Shown piece after piece: positions 10,661 through 21,879 of a DNA stretch of 64,000 bases (the stretch's first letter is position 1; the number at the start of each line of letters is the position of its first letter). A model generated the notes under the pieces. The model saw only the letters and a program-made list of their open reading frames with translations. It did no database searches and was not told the DNA's origin. Source of the DNA: Lolium rigidum (lineage: Eukaryota > Streptophyta > Magnoliopsida > Poales > Poaceae); contig NC_061514.1 in assembly GCF_022539505.1 (NCBI RefSeq), positions 43,478,179 to 43,542,178 on the forward strand, given 5' to 3'. The position numbers and the translations under genes were made by a program.

Positions 10661-12114
10661 AGCAATATCATTATTTAAATAGTGGGCTCAAATATATCAT
10701 CAAGCTTAGATGGGAGTTTTTCAGCTAGCTTCTTATATTGTACTTCTAACTCACATACTTTACATGCTACTTCATGAATAAATTGCCGGTATATTGTATC
10801 ATTACCTTCTTCAATATCGGGATTCTTGACGGTAATCATCTTCATGAGGTCTTCCACGGTATAATCCGGTGATAGAGCATTTCTATGTCTAGCTCTTCAG
10901 GCACCCCATCCTCTTGCGTGACTTTCATCGTCTTGAGGTCTTCAACGGGATTTGGTTCGGGCATCCCTGAAATCTTGCTAGTATAATAGTTCTGATTTCG
11001 GCTATTTTGCCTAATTGTACCTCAATGGTCTTTGTCCTTTCCTGTAGAGGTTGAACATCATTTTTAATAGCAACAGTTTGGTTAGATAAATCTCCTAACA
11101 TAGTGCTATGGTTCTCCGTGATTTTCGTAAGAGTATGATTTTGTTCAATTTGAGCATGCATTAAATTCTTACAGTATTTTAGATTGAGATATTACCATTG
11201 CTTGCTCCACTAACATTATTGTAGTTATTATTTGGAGCTCCTGCATAATTAATATATTGCTTTTGGATGTTTGAGCAAAAATTTTGACTCTTACATGCAG
11301 GGTTATATGGATTACGAGCTATAAAATCTACTTCCTCAACATTAGATTTGGTGATGGCATTAACTTGGGTATCTTTCTTACCCTTTAGAATATTTAAAAG
11401 CTCATCTACCTTTGAAATAAGCTCCTCATCTCTCCATTCGGTGACTGAGTTCACATTTCTTGAGGAGGTTCTTTCAACATGTCATTGGGCATGGTTTCTT
11501 TGCATGTCTTCGAGGAATCTTCTAGCAACATCAACTTTGTGTGCTCATGAATGTGCATCCGGCTGCAGTATCAAGCATATATTTGGACATTAGGTTAAGG
11601 GCATTATAAAATAAGCGTGGAATTAACCAATCATCCATGGCATGGCTTGGACAGCTCATAACGGCTTCCTTCATCCTTTCAAAAGCAAGCGCTAGTGGCT
11701 CCCGGTCTTCTTTTCTAAAACCTGTAATATTAAATCATAGTTGCATAGTCTTAGCTATAGGGAAAAACTTAGTCTTGAAAATACCCATACATTCCTCCCA
11801 CGAAGTGATAGTGCCTTTAGGCAAAGCTAGCAACCAGTCTTTTGCTTTTCATATCAATGAAAAAGGAAACATGAGAAGTTTAACCGCATCGGGGTCAACA
11901 TCTTTCATGTGCGTCATATCACATACTCAGTAAATGTAATCAAATGCATACCTGAGTCCTCGGCTGCTGAGTCTCCAAAATGATTCTTCTGAACCAAGCT
12001 TAAAACATTAGGGTTAATTTCATAGTTTTCCACCGTGATGGCGAGATGAGTAATAGGTGCACGAATAAAATCATCATTAGAAATAGCATATTCTACAAGC
12101 TTCTTTGGTGCCAT
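10660..12114 (-). pseudogene. gag-like polyprotein remnant
   Basis: It starts at an ATG at 12114 (MAPKKLVEYAISND) and continues through a retrotransposon gag domain with AKDWLLALPKGTITSWEE. It then runs through EWRDEELISKVDELLNILKG (11454-11179) to a region with a K/E-rich C-terminus. Frameshifts near 11920 and several stops break it. Order and spacing fit a gag gene just after the primer site. Gag forms the particle that packages element RNA. Confidence 0.7.
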
Positions 12115-12288
12115 GGTTCCTATCTTTTTGGTATTTTCGATTAAGACAAACAAAAGAACAAGTAACTATTTTTTTGGGTTTTCAAATAGATAAAAGAAAG
12201 TAAACTAATGACAATAAGTAAAACTAAAACAAAAATAAAACTAACTAACAAGGTCTCTAGTAACCTTACCGGAATAGCAAAATTGCTT

Positions 12289-12305
12289 CCCCGGCAACGG
12301 CGCCA
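12289..12305 (-). other. primer-binding site (tRNA-Asp type)
   Basis: The minus strand reads TGGCGCCGTTGCCGGGG ten bases inside the 5' LTR. This is complementary to the 3' end of tRNA-Asp as used by Athila-like Gypsy elements. It fixes the element's orientation. Confidence 0.85.
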
Positions 12306-12315
12306 GAAAAAGGGT

Positions 12316-13509
12316 TCATACCTTCGATCTGGATTATGGATTTAAGAAAACTTCTACAAGACTAGCTTTTTAGTTTTATCTTTCGTTTACCGGACCTTTC
12401 CAGTTTACTTTATTTGGTTTTGTATTCAATGGATGGAAAATAGGCTAGAGTCAAGATTCTCCTGCATCTATGCATACATATGGGATTAACATAGAAATGA
12501 AGCACAATATTGTGTAGCAAATAAAATAGTGAAATTTGTGAGCAACACATCCGTAAATACTATTGTCCCTAAAACTAGAAGTGACAATAGCCTCTTGATC
12601 CAACCGTTATTAAGTAAATCAGACCAAAGCATTAAGATAGATGATATTGTTGTTTATCCCAAATGAATTAATAAGCGAGTACTGTTACTTTCCCCTTTGG
12701 TCACCGAGGTTTCGAGGTAGCACGCCATTTTCCAGTCATCTCACCTCTTCCCTTGATCGATCCAGAGAGGCTCGGGTACCTACAAGTCCTCCGATCGAGG
12801 CAAATAGACAATGATACAAGATAACAAAGCTCCTATTCAATCTCTACACAAAACTCCCATATGATAAGATGCACATAAAAGTTGCGAGGATTCACTTCAA
12901 CCCGCAGGCCGTGAGGACTACTCACGCATAGTAACAAGATCAAAGATAGAAATCATTGTTGCAAATTCTTGGATTGAAATCAAATATTTTTACAATGGTC
13001 GCAAATTCTCAAGGATATCTCTATTACAAGGTGATGGCTATGACTATGGAGGGGATTGGAGAGGAGATGGATGAACTATGGTGGTGGATCTCCTTCGATG
13101 AGTTGCAAATGAATATGGCGGATGGTGGCTCTTTTTTGCGACCAATGGCTCTCCTTTTGGAATGGCTCTCTTCACAAAATTTATATGGTTGGACTTCAAG
13201 GGTCCTCCAGCGCACCGTACGGGCGGACGGTACGGGCAGGTCTTGTCCGTACTGGTGCCCGCTATTGCTCCTGGAACCGACCTTTCGACCCTGGTTGACT
13301 TTGCTGCATTTGTGACGAGATTATCATCAGTAATTGCAGACCCATTTGCCTTAAAAATGTGATTCCATGCACATCACACAAAAAGAGAAGGGATTGCATA
13401 TTTTGCAATAATTAGTCATTAGTGGCACACTTAGAGAGATATTTAGTCAATTTCTTGACTTAGCAAAGGGTTTAAACGTGAGGAGGAATGGCGTATTTCT
13501 GAGCCATCA
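12316..13509 (-). repeat. 5' LTR of the non-autonomous Gypsy element
   Basis: It starts TCATACCTTCG, with one change from the TG terminus of its partner, and ends AGCCATCA before the CGTGT duplication. It carries the same 23-base hairpin as the partner LTR at 13230-13252, with base changes that mostly keep pairing. Confidence 0.9.
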
Positions 13510-13539
13510 CGTGTCTACTCCTAAATTCTAGGAAATACA

Positions 13540-13925
13540 GGTACATAAGTACACATTGTTCCACATCACCCCCCCCTCCCCGCGCAGCCAAAGGAAGGCT
13601 AGGGAGCACGTTGAGGCTGGTGCGGAGATCTTGAAATATAGAGGAGGGCAATCCTTTGGTGAATATGTCTGCATACTGGGACAAAGTGGGATTCTCCCGT
13701 TTATGATGAATTGGGGGTTGATCGACGGGTAGGTGGCGCTGATGTTTTTGCAGCAAACAATTGTGGCCTTGGTAGCTAGCTGATGTAGTTCAGAGACGAG
13801 CTCACGAAGCCATACAGATTGAACAACACAATTGTTGATTGTCCGCTACTCGGCCTCCCGCTGGAGTGCGAAACTTCTTACTGCCATTTGGATGACCAAG
13901 AGACCAGATTGCTTCTGAGAAAGAC
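13540..13925 (-). pseudogene. Copia RNase H C-terminal fragment
   Basis: The minus strand encodes SQYADIFTKGLPSSIFQDLR followed by TSLNVLP, the hallmark C-terminus of Copia polyproteins. Upstream it carries NLVSWSSK and VSHSS-type RNase H remnants separated by a frameshift. It is truncated on the left by the Gypsy element and on the right it abuts a different repeat at about 13927. Confidence 0.75.
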
Positions 13926-13927
13926 AC

Positions 13928-14391
13928 ATGAGGACCTTCGCCTCCGCTGTGGCGCTTGACATAGAAAATCTTCCACCAAAGACCCCCGTGGGGGTCAATG
14001 CCGAGGAAAGCCTCGCAGACGGTGATGAAAATGGCGAGGTGGAGAATGGAGTTTGGGGTCAGCTGCCAAAGCTGAATCACATAAGAGAAAAGAAGGCAGC
14101 GGAGGAACTCGTGGGATGGGAGAGATAGCCCACGGTGCAGAAAGGCAGAAAACATAATGGTGAAGCCCTTGGGAGGCTTTGGGGAGAAGCAGAACCTAGG
14201 TGAATGAAATCTGACTCATCAGAAGAGATGAGCCCCAACGTCCTCATCTTGTTCTCGTCGCGCTTCGAGATGGAGGACGTCATCCAGTCGAGATTGGCGG
14301 GGGCGCCCTCTTTGCGTGATCCGGAGGGCGCTTTGGCCCTGGCAGTGCTTGCAGTTGCGCCGGAGCTGGTGGTCATCTTCTCCTTGCCCAT
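13928..14391 (-). pseudogene. putative gypsy-type transposon ORF fragment (Transposase_28-like)
   Basis: It begins at an ATG at 14391 (MGKEKMTTSSG) and continues with LISSDESDFIHLGSASP. After a frameshift near 14150 it continues with LPSHEFLRCLLFSYVIQLWQ and NSILHLAIFITVCEAFLGID. This order is typical of the PF04195 'putative gypsy-type transposon' ORF abundant in Triticeae. It is cut off at 13928 where Copia sequence starts. Confidence 0.65.
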
Positions 14392-14484
14392 GGTAGCAAG
14401 GGAGCTCTTGGAAGCAGGGGCGATGGTGAGACAAAGGCAAGGAAGAAGATGAGCAGTGCGGCAGGGGTGAAAAGTTAAAACTAA

Positions 14485-14497
14485 CCCCCCCCCCCCC
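14485..14497. repeat. 13-base C homopolymer
   Basis: An uninterrupted run of C, followed by TTTATAATAAA. Its length is a likely sequencing or assembly uncertainty. Confidence 0.9.
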
Positions 14498-14699
14498 TTT
14501 ATAATAAAGAGTTGTTATGGATTGTGGCCGTTGAATCCGCATCAAGGAGATGTGGACGAGAATATAACTGCACATGTGTCAAGAAGGGAGAGAAACCGGT
14601 GGCCCATTACCTCCACTACGCACGAGAATCGAGGAAATACCTTGGTCAACGCGCAAGGATCAGTCATTTTCTACCTGACCGCGCATATATAGGATGGAC

Positions 14700-15940
14700 C
14701 CGTTAGGTCATGTCCTATCAATCGAGCCGCCGCAGAGGCCACGTCACTGATGATGTCATTGAAATTATCGGCTCTTCATTTGTAAAGCATCTGAAAGAAT
14801 CTATAGCGTTGGACTGGTCGACTTTAGTCTACACAATGTTGTAAGCATCCGTCCCTAGACTCGGAGGCTACTCGATCGGGAGCGCTGGACGCGCACCCGA
14901 TAAAAACTACTGAAGAAGAAGAAAAACAAACCCGAAGATTTCAGAAGATCCAGGATCGAGCCCGGGGACTTGATCTTGAATACAGTAACGTTGTTTTATC
15001 GTTGGCAGTTAACTAGCATCGATTTATCGAGTAAGACTGGGCTCGTTACTTTTATCCCTTATGTACTATCATAATAAACGACTTCATTCGAAGTTTTGTG
15101 AAGACCCGATAAATAAAAAGATATCAGATAATGAAGGATATTCGGAAAGCATCGGCGTCAGAATCTTTGAGTAATACAACTTGAGTCTACGCACGGTTGC
15201 AAGCATCCGTTCCTAGACTCGGGGACTACTCCCATCGGGAGCGCTGGACGCACACCCGATAGCAAGCAAATTTGACTCCAAAATGATGAAGAAGGACCAA
15301 ATCTTTTCAACAGTTATGGATATTCGGATGAAGACAATTATAGTCCCTGCCCGAAGCTCTACTTCGGCCAGTCACTCGGGGGCTACTGATGTGGGCATTA
15401 CCTTTCGGGTACCCAACATTACTCTACCTCCTTTGGCCCAACTAGGAGCCCATGAAGATTGCCCAATAGGCAAGGTGGACATATACGTTGGTTCCACCGA
15501 AGGAGACCTACTCGAAGAAGGATTCCTGGCGGACAAGGCAGGAAGACGCCGTACAAGGAAAGACTAGAATAGATCTTGTTGTAACCTAGTCGAGTCCGAA
15601 CAGAACTCTCGGGACCTGGCTTGCTATATAAAGGCCAGGAGAGGGCCTGTCGAGACACAACTTCAACACGTAGATCCACCGCAAGTTAGAGCTAGAACCC
15701 TAGAATCTTTGCCTCTCGGCGAGACAACCACAACAGCCTATTGGCTACCCCATTGTAACCCGATATATTCGATAATCAAGATCAGACAAGAAGGAAGTAA
15801 GGGTTTTACCTCATCGAGGACCCCGAACCTGGGTAAATCTCTCTCCCCGTTTATTTCGTATCCGATGTCTCGTGCTAGCCTGCAGAATTCCATCAACCCT
15901 AATCCCCTCGTGGTGGCATTGCCGGGGAGCACCCTCGTCA
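14700..15940 (+). mobile_element. 3' end of a Gypsy element with its LTR
   Basis: Positions 15387-15940 look like a 3' LTR: start TGATGTGGGCATTACC, TATA box CTATATAAA at 15624-15632, end ACCCTCGTCA. A polypurine-like stretch ACTCGGGGGCTAC precedes it. Upstream internal sequence holds two diverged copies of an 80-base unit (14827-14903 and 15183-15262), each with GGGAGCGCTGGACGC. No matching 5' LTR is visible, so the element is truncated. Confidence 0.6.
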
Positions 15941-17251
15941 AGGGACCTCTTTGATTTGCAATAGTCGCAAATGACAAGAATTAGTATGAAAAATGTGGCA
16001 TTGTAGTGAATGCCATCTTAAATCAGCTGAAAATTAAATTGATTCTTTGTAAGAGGTTGGTGTTGTTGGAATTTTGCTGCTCCTTCCGATCCATAATACT
16101 TGTCGCTGATATAGTACAGCTATGTACTAAAACTAGGACAAGTAATATGAAGCGGAGGGAGTACTATAAACTCTAGTGCGGTTGAATACTAATGTCTTCA
16201 AATGGTTTGCAATCATCATCCTACAAATCAAACGACTTGCATCGGAATAATTCTAAGGTCCTCGGAAAATCTTGTGGAAATACATCCAAACTAAAGAGCC
16301 CTAAAGATCAACTGGCCGGTCAAAAGAATTTTTTTTTGGATCATCAACTTGTTTTATAGTTCGATATGCTTCTCTCCATGAATTGCCCCCATGCTCGACA
16401 AATGGTGGTGTACATGCGTGTGAGCGTGTCCACATAAACAGCAACAGCATGCTGATCTTAATTATGGTACGGGACAGTACGGTACGTATTCGAAGAACTT
16501 GACAAATGTGAGCGGATGTACTTACATTTGAGTGGAATTTGTTCCCGAGACAAATCTCCCGAGTTCCAACAGAGTCAATGCCGTTGATCCTTGGTTATCC
16601 CTCGGCGCCACGCCCTGTCTGTCGGGCATGCCAGATTGCAATGGATTTGCACACCGTACTAATAACCCTATCAATTTAAAACCACTAAACCCTGCCTGTC
16701 TAGTATCTATCTACTGCGCATCAAAAGCTAGCACTTGTAGAATATCTGGTGAGGTACTAGATCTTGTTCCTGTGGGCGGACATATCTCTCTCCGGTTGAA
16801 TGTTCGCCCTGAACTGTACTGTCAGCCGCACGCTTTTGGCGTGAACAAGGATCTCTGTCCCCTCGCCGCTGCATTGCCACTTTGCCAGTACGTTAACCAC
16901 AGGGTATGGATGATGATGATCGTGTTATCTTAAGACATGTCGAACTTTCTAAGCCCGTCCAGATAATTGGGAGCATGCAGTAGGGTAGGGTCGATGCTTC
17001 ATGCATGGCCAGGTGCCCTCAGGTGGGCGTGGGAGTTTGGGGACGTTGGGACTTGGCCAAATAGGCGCATCATAGGCTAATCAAAGCTCCTGCAATAGCT
17101 AGGCTGGAAGATCTCTCTGCGTGCGGCGCCAGCTTTGACCAGATGCTCTTCAAAGACTAGGCACGCATGCACCAGTGCGTGGTACGTGCACGGTGGCCGT
17201 GTGAAAAATGAGATGAAGTAAGCATGCATGCCATCACCAGACTCCTGACAT
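15941..17251. other. intergenic, one MITE, no gene recognised
   Basis: Besides the Stowaway-like copy at 16080-16161 I see no feature. The 134-codon open stretch at 16532-16933 has no family resemblance, no introns I can place and unremarkable composition. Confidence 0.4.
16080..16161. mobile_element. short Stowaway-type MITE
   Basis: It starts CTCCTTCCGATCCATAA and ends GCGGAGGGAG in inverted orientation, with TA on the right flank. At 82 bases it is in the size class of the small grass Stowaway elements. Confidence 0.7.
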
Positions 17252-17320
17252 GAACCAGCTGCATCAGCATTCAGCAGCTGAGATTGAAACCAGCTGCATC
17301 AGCATTCAGCAGCTGAGATT
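17252..17320. repeat. 34-35 bp tandem duplication
   Basis: GAACCAGCTGCATCAGC followed by ATTCAGCAGCTGAGATT is present twice head to tail (17252-17285 and 17286-17320). The end of the second copy served as the target of the adjacent non-LTR insertion. Confidence 0.85.
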
Positions 17321-17529
17321 TTTTTTTTTCCAAACGATCCACGTGGGATCGAATTTTCATTACCATGGAGATAACGAAAATACAACATCAGTTTTCAGAA
17401 GGGGGGAGATCGCCGCCTAATGCTAACGTTCAAGACAAATATTACAGAACCAGGAAGTATATTTACATGAAAACGGAAACCTTGACAGCGACAAGGGAAC
17501 AACTCAAAAGGGCGCGGCAACAAGAGTAA
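17321..17529 (-). mobile_element. 5'-truncated LINE or SINE insertion
   Basis: A poly-T run at the left edge is a poly-A tail on the minus strand. The segment is flanked by CTGAGATT on both sides (17313-17320 and 17530-17537), an 8-base target duplication. Only about 200 bases of tail-proximal sequence remain, so the family is uncertain. Confidence 0.65.
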
Positions 17530-17705
17530 CTGAGATTGAAACCAGCTAGATAGTGTATCCGTGGTGTGATTATGTACTGTGTAATTTTGTTGCTGTTCAT
17601 CATGCATGGCAATATGGCATGCATCAACAAACACAACAAACAGATATTATATATCTCTAATGTATCTCCAATGTGCTGTTTTGATTCACTTGTGACAGCT
17701 AGTGG

Positions 17706-17860
17706 ACGAAATATAGGGCCGTGTCATCTCCTGGTCTGTTTGGGTTGGGGCGGTGAACCAAGAGGCGGGATGGGATGCATTTCTTTTTCTTTTCATAATA
17801 TTTCATATTAATTAGGGCGAAATATAGGGCCGTGTCATCTCCTGGTCTGTTTGGGCTGGA
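17706..17860. repeat. dispersed 42 bp direct repeat
   Basis: CGAAATATAGGGCCGTGTC followed by ATCTCCTGGTCTGTTTGGG occurs at 17706-17747 and again at about 17818-17860, with roughly 70 unrelated bases between. Confidence 0.7.
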
Positions 17861-18869
17861 CGTGACCACATTTCTAACTTAAATTTAACCTAGAAATAGG
17901 TTGGTTCGTTTGCATTGTCCTGCTAGGCCGCAAAAACCTCACCGCATGGACCAAAACGGATCAAACCGGGCTGCTGTAAATGGAGTAAAACAAATTAACA
18001 AACAGATCTATGCATGCGTGTGAAAAGGGCCGGAATCACTGCACGCCTCGTTTGTAGTCCGTTGGAAGCCGACAGGTCTAGTTAGGTTCCATGCCGAGAA
18101 TGACCGTACATGCAAAACGCAGGCAGCGCCGATGAGGAAGAAAAGCGTCTTTGCTTTTCAAGGTCTTGCACACTGTGCCACTTGGCTCAAGACGCCGGGA
18201 CACGTTCGACGCGCGCCGCTCGCCCGCGCCGCGCGCTTTTTGACGCTCGCTGGATTGGACGTCAGACTCAGGGCCTCGTGCCAGTGGGTCACGGTCGACA
18301 TGCTGCACTAGTAGTGCACTGGCTCTACCAATTATCCAACTCGATCCAGAACGACTAATCAACGAGGTTGCTCAACCCGCGTAACGCCAAACCGGCAAAG
18401 ATCACATATGAAGCTCAGCAACGATCGAATTATTAGCATGATCACCACAAGAAAGGAAGAAATAATTAGCATGATCAGCCTGACAGGTTTATTGTTTTGC
18501 CTGACAGCGAAACGTTCATAGTGCACGCCTCTATGGTTCACATTATTCTTAAGATTAAAAAACACAAGATTAGAGTGTCATGTCCTTAAAAGTAATGAAA
18601 GCGCCATTTATGGAAAAAAGAGTGTCATGTCCATTGAATCCTGCAGATTTAGAACCTATGAAAATTTCTCTGAAAAAAGGCTTGGTTCAAATTGTAATGT
18701 GGTGTTTGGATGGATGGAAATTTTCCTTCAAATAACACGGCAATGCTATCCTACGGAATGATTTCCTAAGAATCTAAGCCTAAGAATGAAGCCGTACACA
18801 CATATAAATTTCTTAGGGATCAAACCTTCCAAATTTCTATGGGATTCCTTTCAGTCAAAGGAGTCATGG
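17861..18869. other. no gene recognised
   Basis: Intergenic sequence. Around 18690-18870 there is a stretch (TTTCTATGGGATTCCTTTCA) that resembles ends of MITE-like repeats, but I could not place both termini. Confidence 0.35.
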
Positions 18870-19690
18870 GACCTATCTCCCAAAGCCATTTTATTCGAAA
18901 CGAGAGAAGCACCCATACTTCCTCCTCGAAACAAACTTTCGCACCGCTTTACAAATAAATTCAAATAGATGAACCGATACAAAGTGATGATGAATTCCTC
19001 TTACAAGCAAATCAGATATAAACAAGAAAAAACTAAGAAGCACAGAGCTTGGCACCGAAGACGCTGTGAGACTAAGGAGACCTGAGCTCCACGACAGCAC
19101 CCCCAAGGAGGTAACTACGCCACAGACACCACCGTTACCAAGACCATAGGGGTCTAGGGTTTTCACCTGGAGCCCTAAGAGTAGCCACAACGACACCCTC
19201 AAGAGAGTCATGACACCTGCATGTGTCGCCGTCGTTGGCGCCGGAGCACTGGAATTTCGCCCGGAAAAAGTCTCGCCACACCTGGTCCCTCAAACTACAA
19301 GTCATGCCCGAGCTGAGGTTCTACCACGCGATCTGGGCACTGACCACGCCGATGTGCCACCAACACCAGGAGCTCCCGATGCCCACTCCTCGCCACTTTT
19401 GTGGCCCCAAGGGACGGCCATCACCACCGCCACGTTGCCAGCCACCCATATAGTCCACCTTTCGGGGGCACCGCCCCGGCATCCGCGAACTCGCACTCGT
19501 GTCGTGAGGTCCATCGCGTAACCTACGAGTCGAAGGAGGTAGGAAGGTTGGACCCGGAGGGCAGCAACAACACATCCACCTGGAAGACGTCCTCCACCGC
19601 CACCGGCGGGTGCCGACCGGACGCGGCAACCGGGACACACCAGGCCCTCCAAGCCCAGCTGGGCCCGTAAAGTTTATTTTAATTTTTTCT
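18870..19690 (-). other. probable dispersed repeat, unclassified
   Basis: On the minus strand this region resembles the untranslated tail of a grass LINE-type repeat (phrases such as GGTGAAAACCCTAGACCCC). No ORF with recognisable domains is present. The assignment rests on style of sequence only. Confidence 0.3.
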
Positions 19691-19699
19691 CTCACGTGT

Positions 19700-20950
19700 G
19701 AGTTAACGATTTCGCGTGACCTGAGATGAATCTATTGTCACATCTCACATGAACGTACGGGCCGCGCGATGGATTAATGAAGCAGACGGTCATCTCGACC
19801 GGTCGCCACCTCGATGAACCCTGGTGCCGGATCCTGTTCCGGCAGCGGCAGGTACGTATGCACGCAACGTCGCGGTCGTCTCGTGATTCTGTCGATTGGC
19901 CAGGCGCGCCATCACATCGAAACGGCGAGCGATCACAACGTAACACGATCCTTGTGGATCGCCGGCGGGTCCCTGGCCGTTGCTGCAACAATGCGGTGCA
20001 GACACCGAGCTTGCGTTGGTGACCGGACACCGGAGCCATGCATGCATAGGCTGCTCGATCGCTTGTGTCGCGATCGGTTCAGGAAGCCGGCGACGTGCAC
20101 GACATCGAACCCACGGCGATAGATGCGCAGCCGGCGTTGCTTGTGCTTTGATGCAGCCAGGAGACGACCCTTTCGGCGGCCCAACTGTTGCCGGCTGGGA
20201 GCGTCGTCGCCACCACACCACCATGTACGACTGTTGCCGCGCCGACCGCCAGAAAAGTGGGGGCGTTCCGACGTGTCGGGGTGTCCGGGCCGGACACCGT
20301 TCGGTGGCGCCTCGAGTTTCTCGTGCACGGACGAGCGACGGCGACGCGACCGCTCTGCCGACGGTCGGTGCCGCCGCGCGCGCGTCGCTTCCGCCGTGGA
20401 TGTATGGCTCGCCCACGTACGGCCCACGGCGCTGGGGCACGCCGGCATGTCGCGCCCACGGCTTCTGGCGTGTCCGTCGTAGCTGTACCAATCAGCAGCC
20501 ACCTGCCGGGCTCGGTTTGTCGTCGACATGTCCCCGGCCGGCCGGCGTGCGTCGTGGCGCCATGCATTACTGTCCTCTTCATTCACAATTCACATGGTCA
20601 CCGATGGATCGGTAGACGCGGACGTAGGTACGGCTCCAATCATACCGTACATACCGCGCTCGGGACTCTTCTCATTGGCAACGATGGTGTTGCCACATCT
20701 GTCTCGTCCCGTTCTAGCGGCAATGTCGTTGTGCCCCGACAGAGGGAGATCGAGATGGCGCGACAGGGCGGCTGCCGTTGTATGCACGTCTGCAGACACC
20801 GTACCTGCCGCACTGTACTCGCTACCGGATGCAACTCGTACGCGGCCGATCGTGCCAATGGGAGACGGCAGGAACAGTCATTCTGGTAAGGCTGTCGGCT
20901 ACCAGTACAAGCAGTCTCTCGTGGATAGTACCACGTATGACTGACTAGTT
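19700..20950. other. GC-rich, CpG-rich block of unknown nature
   Basis: About 1.25 kb is strongly GC- and CpG-rich with long overlapping open frames on both strands (up to 233 codons). None of the translations resembles a known domain; all are Arg/Pro/Thr-rich as expected from composition. There are no LTR or inverted ends. It could be an unmethylated regulatory island or an unfamiliar repeat. Confidence 0.35.
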
Positions 20951-21046
20951 GAATGATCGTGTGTTGCTACAGCTCATAAATTGTGTGTCGTTCCAGACAT
21001 ATGTGAAGATTATTGGCAGTGTCTCTCTCGCTCCCTCTCGCCCTCC

Positions 21047-21085
21047 CCTTCCTTCCTTCCTTCCTTCCTTCCTTCCTTTCTTTCT
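21047..21085 (+). repeat. (CCTT)n microsatellite
   Basis: A near-perfect run of CCTT units with a CTTT end. Confidence 0.9.
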
Positions 21086-21879
21086 ACTCCAGTCATACAA
21101 ATTTATCAAGGTATTATACATTTTCAGAAAGAACTAACGGTTATTTGGTCAACACAATATAAAATACATGCCATAAAAATTATACTATTGCCTAATTATA
21201 AGACGTTTTGGTAGGAACAGGTGCACTGAGGATCATGTATTTCAGTATGTGGGCCATTCTACTCTGGGTTATGTCTGTAATAAGTGGTTACTCTATAAAC
21301 CAAGGAGAGGTACAGTTCATTGTCAAAGAAAGCTAGATACAGGTGCAGTTTGCGAGTAGCAACATAAAATAGAGTAAAGTTAGGTCACACCCAGGCTCCA
21401 TTCAGGAGCTAATCAGGCATCCGCTTACATGGGCAAAAATAAAAATAAAAATCCAGGCAAGGAACTAGGCGCCTAGTAAAGGCATCTTTGAAGAGTGTAG
21501 CTTCCGTTTGTCCAGAATTTTCATTGATTTCTCCCTGGCACCTGCAGGCCATTTTTTTCCTTAGAATGCAACCAAAATGTCACAAAGTTCGAGCTGTGAA
21601 CTCGTCTCTCACTAGCACAGTTTCAAAAGCCCACCCACTCAATAGCACAGTTTCAAAAGCCCACCCACGGGGAACAACCGAAAAATAACAGGAAAAAGGC
21701 ACTACAGAATAATAAGTTATTACAAATCAGAGAACATTCCAAAGACGGACTTCATCGACGAGCTTCTCGTAGGCGAGCTTCTCGTAGGCCAAACCCTGGC
21801 GCCATTGCTGCATTGGATCTGCATCATAGCTGCCAGCTTTTAGCATGGCACCCATCAGCAGCACCTTCATATCTAGGCT

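Larger units (their letters stand above)
5338..13509 (-). mobile_element. complete non-autonomous Gypsy-type LTR retrotransposon
   Basis: This 8.2 kb element has two long terminal repeats (5338-6614 and 12316-13509) and a 5-base target duplication CGTGT (5333-5337 and 13510-13514). Its tRNA-Asp-type primer site and polypurine tract both show that it reads on the minus strand. The internal region encodes a gag-like protein, an aspartic-protease-like stretch and an ORF of the Arabidopsis-retrotransposon-ORF1 style. I find no reverse transcriptase, RNase H or integrase, so it depends on a partner. Coding parts carry frameshifts. The combination resembles Athila-related non-autonomous families common in Triticeae; I cannot name the family without a repeat library. 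Confidence 0.9.

Noticed and set aside
16532..16933. 134-codon plus-strand ORF as a possible gene
   Set aside because: No domain, no signal peptide, no splice support and no promoter motif.
19790..20889. Long ORFs (up to 233 codons) on both strands of the GC-rich island
   Set aside because: All are Arg/Pro/Thr-rich and mutually overlapping. They are best explained by base composition, although the island itself remains unexplained.
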